Shown: piece by piece, positions 52,984-60,663 of the stretch
How positions within the stretch are numbered: the first letter of the stretch is position 1
How the letters are laid out: every line of letters starts with the position of its first letter
DNA from: JAFAGX01 sp035622175
GTDB taxonomy: Bacteria; Acidobacteriota; Terriglobia; Terriglobales; Acidobacteriaceae
Direction of reading: 5' to 3'
Assembly (NCBI GenBank): GCA_035622175.1
Contig: DASPVV010000145.1
Coordinates: forward strand, 22,949 to 86,948
Length of the DNA stretch: 64,000 nt
The notes under the pieces: model-generated
Told to the model about the DNA's origin: nothing
The model's database searches: none
What the model saw: only the letters and a program-made list of their open reading frames with translations
Made by a program: the position numbers and the translations under genes

Positions 52984-52997
52984 CGATGGCCCGCAAT

Positions 52998-54110
52998 TCA
53001 GGAATACAGCTTCACTTTCGACAGTCCGTGGCCCTCGAGAACGCGTAGGAGTTCGCGATGCCCAAAAGCCTCGGCGGCGGAAGCAAAACCTACTTTGCGC
53101 GGATGGGAATGTACAAGATGGTGCGCGGCAAAGGCCTGGATCAGTCCGGTCTGTCGATAGCAACAGGTACCGAGCACTACGCACTCGACGTAGTCGGTTG
53201 AACCGCGCCCGGCGACCACATCGATGGTGCGCTGCTCGCGCGCGTTCTCGCGCGGCGGTGTTCCTCCCTGAACCGCGCTTGCCATCTCCGCCAGTCTCTT
53301 CTCCCGCTCGGTCTTGGGCAAAGCGCGAATCTGCTCCTCAAACATCTTCTCCGTGGCTGCCACGCCTTCCATGATTTGGCGATCCAGCAGACCGCCCAGG
53401 GATTTCACGTTGGCCACCTGAGGATGGTGCTCGAACCAGACCGGCTGCGGAAATCCGCCCCAAGCCAGGGCGAGCTGCGTTTGCAGATAGCCGGGCAGGG
53501 CAACGTCGTAGCGGGCAGCGCGTGGCCAAGGCTGATAGCGGTTCTGCTCAAGATAATGGGCGTCGGTTTGAATGACGGCGAAGATGGTTTGGGTTGAACC
53601 GAACGTGGGGATGCCCTTGAACATGGTGACGGTTTCAATCGTGTCGATTGCCCCCGTTTCGAGGCAGAGGCGAATGGCGGCATCGCTGACGGCGGACATA
53701 AAGGCAGTCGCCGGAGCGGCCAGCAAACCCCGCGCAGCAAACTTTTCTCCCCATTTTTCCGAGATTTCGCGAATCCAGGTCTGCTCACCGCTGATATCGA
53801 GGTAGTGACACCCAGCCTTGAGCGCAGCTTCAATCACCCGTGGACCGTGGTAAAGGAATGGTCCGACCGTATTGCATACGACTTTGGCGCCGCTGAAAAC
53901 CTTCACCAGATCGTCCACCGTGTTCCCGACCGCGACGATTTCGTAGTCGGCGCTTTCGATCCCGGGCAGGTGGTTCATCACGTCTTCGATCTTGTCGCGA
54001 TTGCGTCCGGCGGCCAGGAAGGGAACGTTATATTCGCGCAAGAACTCAGCCACCAGACGTCCTGAAAAGCCGCTGGCTCCGTAAATTACGATCGGGCGCT
54101 GCCTACTCAT
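52998..54110 (-). CDS. Saccharopine-dehydrogenase-like NAD(P)-binding reductase
   Basis: 370 aa. The N-terminal Rossmann fold has IVIYGASGFSGRLVAEFL and VVCNTVGPFLYHGPRVIEAALKAGCHYLDISGE, the signature of the saccharopine-dehydrogenase/trans-acting enoyl-reductase group. The C-terminal half is a second alpha/beta domain typical of these proteins. The ATG at 54110 has GGAAGGA 6-7 nt upstream. It precedes the acyl-CoA ligase in the same operon and is divergent from the HxlR regulator and thiolase, so it probably reduces an acyl-CoA or a lipid intermediate in that pathway; true saccharopine dehydrogenase activity is unlikely. Confidence 0.85.
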   Translation of the reverse strand: MSRQRPIVIYGASGFSGRLVAEFLREYNVPFLAAGRNRDKIEDVMNHLPGIESADYEIVAVGNTVDDLVKVFSGAKVVCNTVGPFLYHGPRVIEAALKAGCHYLDISGEQTWIREISEKWGEKFAARGLLAAPATAFMSAVSDAAIRLCLETGAIDTIETVTMFKGIPTFGSTQTIFAVIQTDAHYLEQNRYQPWPRAARYDVALPGYLQTQLALAWGGFPQPVWFEHHPQVANVKSLGGLLDRQIMEGVAATEKMFEEQIRALPKTEREKRLAEMASAVQGGTPPRENAREQRTIDVVAGRGSTDYVECVVLGTCCYRQTGLIQAFAAHHLVHSHPRKVGFASAAEAFGHRELLRVLEGHGLSKVKLYS

Positions 54111-54208
54111 GTTTGTCCTTCCGCACACCTAGAATGGAACAGAAGCTCGGCCACTCGGATCGGCGCACTTCTAGGCTCAGGCGCGATTTTAGGCTAGAGT
54201 ATCTTTAT

Positions 54209-54238
54209 TGGTAGTAGGCACTTTTTTGTAACTAGGTA
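54209..54238. promoter_or_regulatory. Candidate HxlR operator in the divergent promoter
   Basis: GGTAGTAGGCAC then a T6 run then GTAACTAGGTA: two TA-rich half-sites around a T-tract, the general look of HxlR-family operators, placed between the divergent reductase and HxlR genes. It is 18 bp upstream of the HxlR start. Inferred from pattern memory only. Confidence 0.35.
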
Positions 54239-54255
54239 TCTGCGGGAGGCTGGGG

Positions 54256-54654
54256 ATGCCAGAACCCGAATGTCCGGTCAAGTTGACCGCTCGCATTATT
54301 GGCGGTAAATGGAAGCCGCTGATTCTTTTCTATTTGGAAGGCGGAACCCGGCGCTTCGGCGAGCTTTGTACCCTGATTCCGGGTATGACCAAGAAGATGC
54401 TCACCCAACATCTGCGGGAACTGGAACGAGATGGCCTTGTCCGGCGCAAGGTCTACGCCGTCGTTCCTCCCAAGGTCGAGTACACTCTGACGCGGCACGG
54501 CAAAAGCCTGAAACCGATTCTGAAGCTCATGTCGGCTTGGGGAACCAAGCACCTGGCGCGGTATGGCATGCCGCAGGCGCAGGTCCGCGCCCGGGAGCTT
54601 GCTGCAACCTCGAAGAGCGCTCGGGCATCGGTTGAGGAAAGACCGGCGGCTTGA
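54256..54654 (+). CDS. HxlR-family transcriptional regulator
   Basis: 132 aa. Cys in PEPECPVKLTARIIGGKWKPLILFYL marks the redox-type Cys common at this position, followed by the wHTH: GTRRFGELCTLIPGMTKKMLTQHLRELERDGLV and the wing VEYTLTRHGKSLKPIL. A good ribosome site (GGGAGG) precedes the ATG. It is divergent from the reductase/ligase operon and 61 bp ahead of the thiolase, so it probably controls this CoA cluster. The conserved N-terminal Cys suggests an electrophile- or oxidant-responsive switch, which is family knowledge and not shown here. Confidence 0.93.
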   Translation: MPEPECPVKLTARIIGGKWKPLILFYLEGGTRRFGELCTLIPGMTKKMLTQHLRELERDGLVRRKVYAVVPPKVEYTLTRHGKSLKPILKLMSAWGTKHLARYGMPQAQVRARELAATSKSARASVEERPAA

Positions 54655-54715
54655 GTTTGGGCGGCAGAGATCGATTGACCTCGAGCTCCGCTGGCGGGAA
54701 TGAGGGAGACACCAC

Positions 54716-55963
54716 ATGACGCGTGCCCAAGGATTGCGTGCACACTACGACGATGTCTGGCTGGTCGACGGCATCCGCACGCCGTTTGCCGATTACAACA
54801 CAGTTTTGGGTCTGGTTTCTCCGATTGATCTCGGCATCAAGGTCGCGCGCGAGATCTTCCGTCGGAGCGGTATTTCCCCGGCCGCGATTGACATGGTCGT
54901 GGCAGGCAACATGGCGCAGGCCAGCTTCGATGCTTACATGCTTCCCCGCCATATCGGCCTCTATTCCGGGGTTCCGATCGAAGTGCCGGCTCACCTGGTG
55001 CAGCGTGTTTGTGGTACCGGGATGGAGGCGATTCTCCAAGCCGCGGACTCGATCCTGCTCGGCCGGGCCGTCCTTAGTCTGGTGGTGGGAACGGAATCCA
55101 TGTCGAGGAATCCGGTGGCGGCCTACACCCATCGCGGCGGATTCCGCATGGGCCAGGTGGAATTCAAGGATTTCCTCTGGGAGGCGCTGCTTGATCCCTG
55201 TCCCAACCTGACCATGGGTGGCACCGCGGAAACTCTAGCCAACCAGTACAAGGTTTCGCGGGAGGATGCGGACCAATTTGCCGCCCAGAGCTTCGACCGC
55301 GCCGTGGCGGCGCAGAAAAGCTGCTTTTTGAGCGGCGAAATTGTGCCGCTCGTCAGCGAGCCGTTCGAGCTTCCCGGCTATCATCCGCGCGGCATCCGTC
55401 TGGCGAAGAAGGTAGAAGCCTTCAGCCAGGACAGTCACGTTCGTCCTTCCCCGGTCGAAGTGCTGGCGAAACTTCCACCCTCGTTTGGCGGAGTGCAAAC
55501 CGCCGGCAACAGCTCCGGGATCGTGGATGGCGCGGCCGCAACCCTGGTCTCGTCCGGCCACTTCGTGCGTCAAAACAGCCACCCCCCGCTCGCCAAACTG
55601 GTCGCCGGCGCGGTGGTGGGCGTGCCGCCGGAGGTCATGGGAATCGGGCCGGTTCCGGCGATACGAGCCGTGCTCGAAACCAGCGGTTTGCGCCTCGAGC
55701 AGATTGACCGTTTTGAGATCAACGAGGCCTTCGCGGCCCAAACCCTGGCCTGCGAACGTGGCTTGGGGCTGGATCACTCCAAGGTAAACGTCAACGGCGG
55801 CGCGATCGCGATCGGCCACCCCTTAGCGGCAACCGGAGTTCGCCTGGCGATCACGCTGGCGCGAGAGCTCAAGCGCTCGCGCGGACGCTACGGAATCTCC
55901 TCCGCCTGCATTGGCGGCGGACAGGGCATTGCTTTGCTGGTCGAAAACACCGCTGCGTCCTGA
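54716..55963 (+). CDS. Thiolase (acetyl-CoA acetyltransferase family)
   Basis: 415 aa. The acyl-accepting Cys99 lies in VQRVCGTGMEA, NEAFAAQ starts at residue 336, His368 is in GGAIAIGHPLAATG and Cys398 in SSACIGGGQG, so all catalytic residues are present. It either cleaves 3-ketoacyl-CoA or condenses acetyl-CoA units. A GGGAG ribosome site precedes the ATG at 54716. It follows the HxlR gene on the same strand. With the divergent acyl-CoA ligase and reductase it suggests breakdown (or building) of an acid via CoA thioesters. Confidence 0.95.
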   Translation: MTRAQGLRAHYDDVWLVDGIRTPFADYNTVLGLVSPIDLGIKVAREIFRRSGISPAAIDMVVAGNMAQASFDAYMLPRHIGLYSGVPIEVPAHLVQRVCGTGMEAILQAADSILLGRAVLSLVVGTESMSRNPVAAYTHRGGFRMGQVEFKDFLWEALLDPCPNLTMGGTAETLANQYKVSREDADQFAAQSFDRAVAAQKSCFLSGEIVPLVSEPFELPGYHPRGIRLAKKVEAFSQDSHVRPSPVEVLAKLPPSFGGVQTAGNSSGIVDGAAATLVSSGHFVRQNSHPPLAKLVAGAVVGVPPEVMGIGPVPAIRAVLETSGLRLEQIDRFEINEAFAAQTLACERGLGLDHSKVNVNGGAIAIGHPLAATGVRLAITLARELKRSRGRYGISSACIGGGQGIALLVENTAAS

Positions 55964-55972
55964 ACCAACGCG

Positions 55973-56836
55973 CTACGCCGGCCAAATGCTGAGCGCGGTT
56001 TTGCTGACAATCTGCTGCTTGACCTCTTCGCTCAGCGGCAAAGCTTGAAAATCGTCGAGGTTCTGCTTGATGTCGGGAACGCCGGGCCCCGGCCAGTCAG
56101 TGCCAAACAGCGTCTTATGCGCGATCTCCTCCAGGCGGGGAAAATAGTGCAGCAAGGTTTTCGGCGGGATGCCGCTGATGTCGAGAAACACATTGGGATG
56201 ACGCCGCAGCAGAAAGAAGCAGGTATGCATCCATAACGGCCGCCCGCCGTGGGCCAAGAGAATTCTCATCTTGGGAAAGTCGACCGCCACATCGTCCACG
56301 TAAATGGGATCGCCATAACGGTTGCGCGCCCCATGAAAAATGGAGGTTCCGGTGTGGAACATCACCGGAATGCCATTGGCCTCCGCCGCCCGGTAAATAA
56401 TCTCCAACTCCTTGACGCCGTTCTGATAGTCGTTGGGAAATAAGAGCTGATGGGGAGGGTGAATCTTGATCATGCGAAGGTTCAGCCGCAGAATCTGCTC
56501 GACGTCGGCGAGGATGTTGGTCGTGTGCCGCGGATGCAGTCCGCCGCAGGAAAGCAAGCGCCGGGGATTCTCCTTGGTATAGTCTGCAATATATTGATTG
56601 ACGCCGGAGGTAAAGCCAATGATGTCGGGCGCCACATAATTGATCAGCACGGCACGGTCGATGCCGGCCGCATCCAGGTGTTTGAGAAAGGACTTGGGTG
56701 AGCGGCAGAACTCCACGATTTGCTCGAAGTTGGTCCGCCTCCTGCGCATCAATTCCAACGCATCGGGACGAAACATTTCAAGTGGCGCAATGTGGATGTG
56801 ACAGTCGGTGATCAAGTTCGTGGTCCGCTCGGACAA
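55973..56836 (-). CDS. Amidohydrolase-family TIM-barrel enzyme
   Basis: 287 aa. It starts with the metal motif DCHIHIAP (HxH) and has KIHPPHQLLFP, VMFHTGTSIFHG, ILAHGGRPLWMH and FGTDWPGPG (late catalytic Asp): the amidohydrolase-2 pattern of decarboxylases and lactonases such as ACMSD- or LigI-like proteins. The start is a TTG at 56836; a second TTG nine codons in is an alternative. It is convergent with the thiolase (10-bp gap). It could open or decarboxylate a ring-derived acid for the CoA cluster; specificity is unknown. Confidence 0.88.
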   Translation of the reverse strand: MSERTTNLITDCHIHIAPLEMFRPDALELMRRRRTNFEQIVEFCRSPKSFLKHLDAAGIDRAVLINYVAPDIIGFTSGVNQYIADYTKENPRRLLSCGGLHPRHTTNILADVEQILRLNLRMIKIHPPHQLLFPNDYQNGVKELEIIYRAAEANGIPVMFHTGTSIFHGARNRYGDPIYVDDVAVDFPKMRILLAHGGRPLWMHTCFFLLRRHPNVFLDISGIPPKTLLHYFPRLEEIAHKTLFGTDWPGPGVPDIKQNLDDFQALPLSEEVKQQIVSKTALSIWPA

Positions 56837-57649
56837 GATTCAACCGTGGGCCGGCCCAAGGAAAGGGAAGCGAAGCCAACCCCCGCGGAGTGGTTCAACT
56901 CCACGAGACAGAAGACTCCCTCCCCTCGGAAAAGGATTGCCCATGGGGCTGGCCTCGGGATCCACCTGTGGTTTGTAGCCCGCATCGATCCCCGTTCCCC
57001 ATGTCCAACAAGCTGAGGACAGCTACCCGATGGTGAATGTTAAGCGGAACCAGCCAAGCCTGGCAAGTCGCGGCCGCTCCCTTAAGCAGCGAGGAAATGT
57101 TGGCGAATCCTGGCGAGAGCTTCGCTAACCGCGGCCAACCTGGAAAAAACTCCCGCCGTCGCCTACGACGGCACGCACGGGTTTTCTCGGCGCAAGTTTC
57201 CGCCTTCGAATCTGGCAACTGTCAGCATCAACTTCCTCACCACCAGAAGCTGAGAGTTTGAGGCGCGAGATGGCCCGGGCGGGGCTCAAAGTGACCGTCG
57301 CCGGCCGGATGACAAGCATGGTTCACCCGCGCGCAACCCGTCAGGAAATCTGCCGCCGAGAACACGCACGCTCTGGTCGGGTAGGCTTCTGCTTCTGCAG
57401 TCTGGGTGGAACATGGTTTTGTTGTGAGGCTCGTCTTTTGGAGAACATGTAGGGTAGGAGACGAGCCTCATGATACTTCGCTTGGGAAATGATAACCCCG
57501 ACTGTCAAGCTCGACGGATGCCGCCAGCCCGAGACTTCTCAAGTCAGCGAGTGGGGCGAGGTGCAGCCTCCAGGATTCTGGGCCAACCAAGTCGTGATGG
57601 CGCGGCGGCAGAGAGCTCAACCCAGGCGGCAAACGTTGCCCTGCGAAGC
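56837..57649. other. Long intergenic region with one strong hairpin
   Basis: 813 bp between the amidohydrolase and CHASE3 genes, both minus. Open frames here (for example 56895-57218 minus) are Arg/Ser-rich and lack ribosome sites. The only clear structure is the hairpin at 57425-57470. Confidence 0.4.
57425..57470. repeat. Inverted repeat, perfect 12-bp arms
   Basis: TGAGGCTCGTCT at 57425-57436 pairs perfectly with AGACGAGCCTCA at 57459-57470; loop 22 nt. There is no U-tract on either side, so it does not look like a terminator. It could be an element end or a mobile-repeat unit. Confidence 0.55.
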
Positions 57650-58564
57650 TTACGCGACGGAGTCCAACGCTGCCTGCTCAGCCTTATCGGAGGCTGGGCT
57701 GCCAACTAAGTCTTGTCGCAGTCGCTCCATTTGTGCCGAAGCTTCCTTGATCTGCTCAGCATACTCGTGGCCCTGCCGCGGTAGAAATCCCCCGTAGTGT
57801 TGCAGCAGCAAGCGAGCGTTCGCCTCGATAACCGAGGTATTGGAGCGGGCTTGGTTGGAAAGGGCAGAGGTTAGCTTCTCCAGTTGCAAATCCCGCACGA
57901 CCAGCTCTTGTCGGCTCTGGGCAGCTTCTCGCTCGAGCACCCGCTCATGGTAGCGCATGAGTGCAAACAAACATGCCGTCAGCAGGAGCAGAAATAAATT
58001 GGCAGCGATGTTGTCGCGCAAAGCCTTACTTAGGCCGACATTCCTTTCCCTGTCAAGGCTGGCAAAGTTGTTGTTCTCGGCCGCCGACAGCAACGACAGC
58101 AGCCCGCGAGCCTTCTCCATGTACTCCATGCCTTCGTTTGAATCCACCAGCTTGAATGCGCGGTGGCGATACCCCTGTTGGCGCAAACTGATCGAGTGCT
58201 CCATCTCCGCTTGCTTGGAGCTTGCCACAGACTCAAGCTGCGACTCCAAGGACCGTTCGTGCTGCGATCGATTCGCTAAACCTGCACGAAGGCCGGCAAA
58301 ATCGCTTGCGATCCTGGCCTTCGCGTCGGTGTAGGGCTGCAAGTACGAAGGGTTCTCCGTCAACAGGTACCCCCGTTGGCCGGTTTCCATATCGGTCAAG
58401 TCCTTCAGAACACTGGAGATATGCGCTTGGATCGTGGAGCTCTCCAGGGTGAGCGCCGCGATCCTATCCATTCGTTCTAAATGGTTGACAGCAAGATACG
58501 CATTCGATGCCATCAAAACCAGTAGGGCGGGGGCCCCTACTCGCAGCGCAGCTTTTCGAATCAT
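57650..58564 (-). CDS. CHASE3-domain membrane protein with a kinase-less helical tail
   Basis: 304 aa. TM1 (VGAPALLVLMASNAYLAV), then a periplasmic CHASE3 domain (about 30-165) with the hallmark LKDLTDMETGQRGYLLTENPSYLQPY, then TM2 (NLFLLLLTACLFALM). A cytoplasmic helical tail ends ARLLLQHYGGFLPRQGHEYAEQIKEASAQMERLRQDL, which follows the HisKA rhythm but lacks the phospho-acceptor His and any ATPase domain. The ATG at 58564 has AAGGATGG upstream. It lies 1 bp after the 71-aa gene stop. It looks like a sensor that lost its kinase, perhaps acting through another protein. Confidence 0.88.
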   Translation of the reverse strand: MIRKAALRVGAPALLVLMASNAYLAVNHLERMDRIAALTLESSTIQAHISSVLKDLTDMETGQRGYLLTENPSYLQPYTDAKARIASDFAGLRAGLANRSQHERSLESQLESVASSKQAEMEHSISLRQQGYRHRAFKLVDSNEGMEYMEKARGLLSLLSAAENNNFASLDRERNVGLSKALRDNIAANLFLLLLTACLFALMRYHERVLEREAAQSRQELVVRDLQLEKLTSALSNQARSNTSVIEANARLLLQHYGGFLPRQGHEYAEQIKEASAQMERLRQDLVGSPASDKAEQAALDSVA

Positions 58565-58565
58565 C

Positions 58566-58781
58566 TTAGTTGTGCCATCCTTCACCTTGGTCCAGAGCAC
58601 CCTCAGCCGTGATTCGAGTGGCTTTACAAATCTCCTCTGCAAGTTTGACCACTGCGTCGCTGCTGCGGACCGGCCCTTCTGCGGACATAACCGAGCTGGC
58701 AGCTAGAGTAAAATGCACCGCGTCCTCCTGCTTGTCGAAGTAAAGCACTACCTGGCTCGTTGCTATGCGTGTAGATCCCAC
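58566..58781 (-). CDS. 71-aa hypothetical protein coupled to the CHASE3 gene
   Basis: 71 residues from a GTG at 58781 (MGSTRIATSQVVLYFDKQED) with a mixed alpha/beta look: strands SQVVLYFD and VHFTLAASSV, then helix SDAVVKLAEEICKATRI. There is no signal or membrane helix, so it is cytoplasmic. It ends one base before the CHASE3 start, so the two are almost certainly translated together. The ribosome site is weak. No family is recognised; a small partner or regulator of the sensor is a guess. Confidence 0.6.
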   Translation of the reverse strand: MGSTRIATSQVVLYFDKQEDAVHFTLAASSVMSAEGPVRSSDAVVKLAEEICKATRITAEGALDQGEGWHN

Positions 58782-58997
58782 GATTGTTTCTCTGAGATCA
58801 TAGGCCCATTCCCCATCGGAATGAGGTTATCTCTCTTGGTGCGCGTTTAAAAGCGAATCGTTCGCCGGGCCGATCAACAGGCGCTCGGCGAAAGGAATGC
58901 GGAAACCAGACCGAGCCATGTGGAGCACGTCGGCAAGGTCGCGGAAACGGCAATCCTCGTCGACGCACTCCCCTTGCCGTCCGGAAGGGATTCAGGC

Positions 58998-59810
58998 TCA
59001 GTACAGGAAGTAGCCGTCGTAGGCCGCGCCGTAGATCTGGCTGAGCCCTGTGCTCGAAAGGTCCTTGAGCAGCACGGCACGCTGCTCGATGTTCTCCTTG
59101 CCCGGAAACAATTCGTAGACGCTGGTACCGGCAAAGCCGAAGAGCAAGTCTTTGCCGGTGCACACGATCCCGAAAAGATTGGTGATCTTGAGCTCAGCAT
59201 ACGCCAAGGGCCGGGCGGTTTTAGGATCGAGCAGCACGAGCGTGTCGGGCGTAGTCCTCGTCAGACTCGACTGAGAATAGCCCGAGAGCACGAGGCCGCT
59301 GTTATAAAAGGTCAGATCCCCGGCCGATTTGAAGGGCGCGGTCGATCCGACTGGCGACACGTGACCGGTTTTGGGGTCGATGGTGTAGAGCTCCGAAGAC
59401 TCGAAGCCTTCCGTGTACCCTACCCCTTGTCCATCGAACACGAGCGCGTTTGCGTCCGATATGCCCAGTTCACCGATCAAGGTCGCCTTGCCGGTCTCAC
59501 GGTTGAGTCGGTAGAAAGCGCCGAACGACACACCGTAGAGCTGGCCGTCTTTCGGACTAAAGCCAATGTCAGTGAGCACTACACCTTCCGAGCCAAGGAT
59601 GTGGACCGAATACGTACCCAAGGTGATGGTCGCGAGATGGCCGGAAGCGTCGGTGACATAAATCGTCGGCCCGGCGGCGGCGTAGGGATCGATGACTTGC
59701 GGCCTCGACGCTGGAGGTGGGATGGTGCGCGCCAGATCCTGATCGGACTGCGCGGCGCCGGTCGAGGCCAGAGCGACGACCACGGCAAGGAATCTAGCGA
59801 ACGAAAACAT
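58998..59810 (-). CDS. Exported beta-propeller protein
   Basis: 270 aa. The ATG at 59810 has AGGAG 5-6 nt upstream and opens a signal peptide (MFSFARFLAVVVALASTGAAQ). The mature part is built of repeats with the pattern YxxD..GxLATI, GQLYGVSFGAFYRLNRETGKATLIG and SELYTIDPKTGHVSPVG, i.e. a WD40/PQQ-like or SMP-30-like beta-propeller. No catalytic residues are evident. An upstream frame to 59894 adds an Arg-rich leader and is less likely. Secreted or periplasmic; role unknown. Confidence 0.8.
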   Translation of the reverse strand: MFSFARFLAVVVALASTGAAQSDQDLARTIPPPASRPQVIDPYAAAGPTIYVTDASGHLATITLGTYSVHILGSEGVVLTDIGFSPKDGQLYGVSFGAFYRLNRETGKATLIGELGISDANALVFDGQGVGYTEGFESSELYTIDPKTGHVSPVGSTAPFKSAGDLTFYNSGLVLSGYSQSSLTRTTPDTLVLLDPKTARPLAYAELKITNLFGIVCTGKDLLFGFAGTSVYELFPGKENIEQRAVLLKDLSSTGLSQIYGAAYDGYFLY

Positions 59811-60184
59811 CGCACTCCTGGGGAGAGTTCTCGTGAAGGTGCCGGCGAGTGAAGCCGCGCGGCGATTCGAATAGCGACGCTCGATGGTTTTCATGATCTT
59901 TTCTCCACCACTGCAGAATTTTGGAGCTCCCGAACTGCCCCGGAAGTTCCTTCACCTGTCAACGCGTGCTTCCGCTCGAAACGGGGTCATCGCTTGATCG
60001 AAGGCACTCCTGTCGGGAACGAAGGCGCAGGATCCGGTTCCTGACGCTCGGGCAGACCTGTGCGGGGGTTGGGTGGGAGACTGGCTTTCCCCGGGTTGTT
60101 AACCTGCCCGTAACATAACCGAGGTAGCATCTTCCTGGGTCGAATCGGACCCCTTCGTCAATTCTCTTTGAGGAGAAACCCAAC
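59811..60184. other. Divergent intergenic region between the propeller gene and the His-rich gene
   Basis: 374 bp that must carry promoters for both neighbours. Close to the His-rich gene are GTTAAC and GTAACATAAC (60098-60119), AT-rich enough for a promoter. No gene seen. Confidence 0.35.
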
Positions 60185-60412
60185 ATGTCTAAGGAAGCGG
60201 CCGAACATCATCGCCGTGCGGCAGATCACCACGAGAAAGCCGCGCACCACCATAAGGAAGCGGCCAGGCATCACGATCAGGGGAATCACGAGAAGGCTGG
60301 CCATCACGCTCACGTGGCTGAAGGCCACCTTCATCACGCGAGCCATCATGCCGCGCAAGCGGCTCAGATCCATGCTGAACATCACGGCAGAGAAACTGCC
60401 GTGGCAGCCTAA
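60185..60412 (+). CDS. 75-aa histidine-rich microprotein
   Basis: 75 residues, 21 of them His, in a helical heptad-like pattern: MSKEAAEHHRRAADHHEKAA, HHHKEAARHH, NHEKAGHHAHVAEGHLHHASHH. A very good ribosome site (GAGGAG, 8-9 nt) precedes the ATG, and a strong terminator follows 8 bp after the stop, so it is a free-standing gene. There is no signal peptide. Such His/Ala/Glu-rich small proteins occur in several soil bacteria. Binding of Ni, Zn or Cu, or pH buffering, is inferred from composition. Confidence 0.88.
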   Translation: MSKEAAEHHRRAADHHEKAAHHHKEAARHHDQGNHEKAGHHAHVAEGHLHHASHHAAQAAQIHAEHHGRETAVAA

Positions 60413-60420
60413 CCGCTCGG

Positions 60421-60487
60421 AAGAAGACGCAATCCCCGCGACGGTTCGGTAGGTGTACCTATCGGCTGCCGCGGGTCTTCTTTTCTC
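60421..60487 (+). terminator. Terminator after the His-rich gene
   Basis: An extended hairpin: AAGAAGAC (60421) pairs with GTCTTCTT (60475), CCCGCG with CGCGGG, and an inner stem CGGTAGG/CCTATCG closes the loop. It is followed by TTTTC on the plus strand, 8 bp past the stop at 60412. Confidence 0.75.
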
Positions 60488-60663
60488 TGCTCTCGTCACC
60501 GCGATCGGAAAGATTAGGGTGGGGCCCTCACGTTGCGTCGAGGAGCGAAGTAGCGTACGATCTCGCAGCGTAGGAGTGCATCGAAACTCCGGCCGAACTA
60601 GCGAGGCAAACCGTCCGCTGCATCGCTTTTCGTCCCGGGCTATCCGCACTCGATTTTCCTGGT

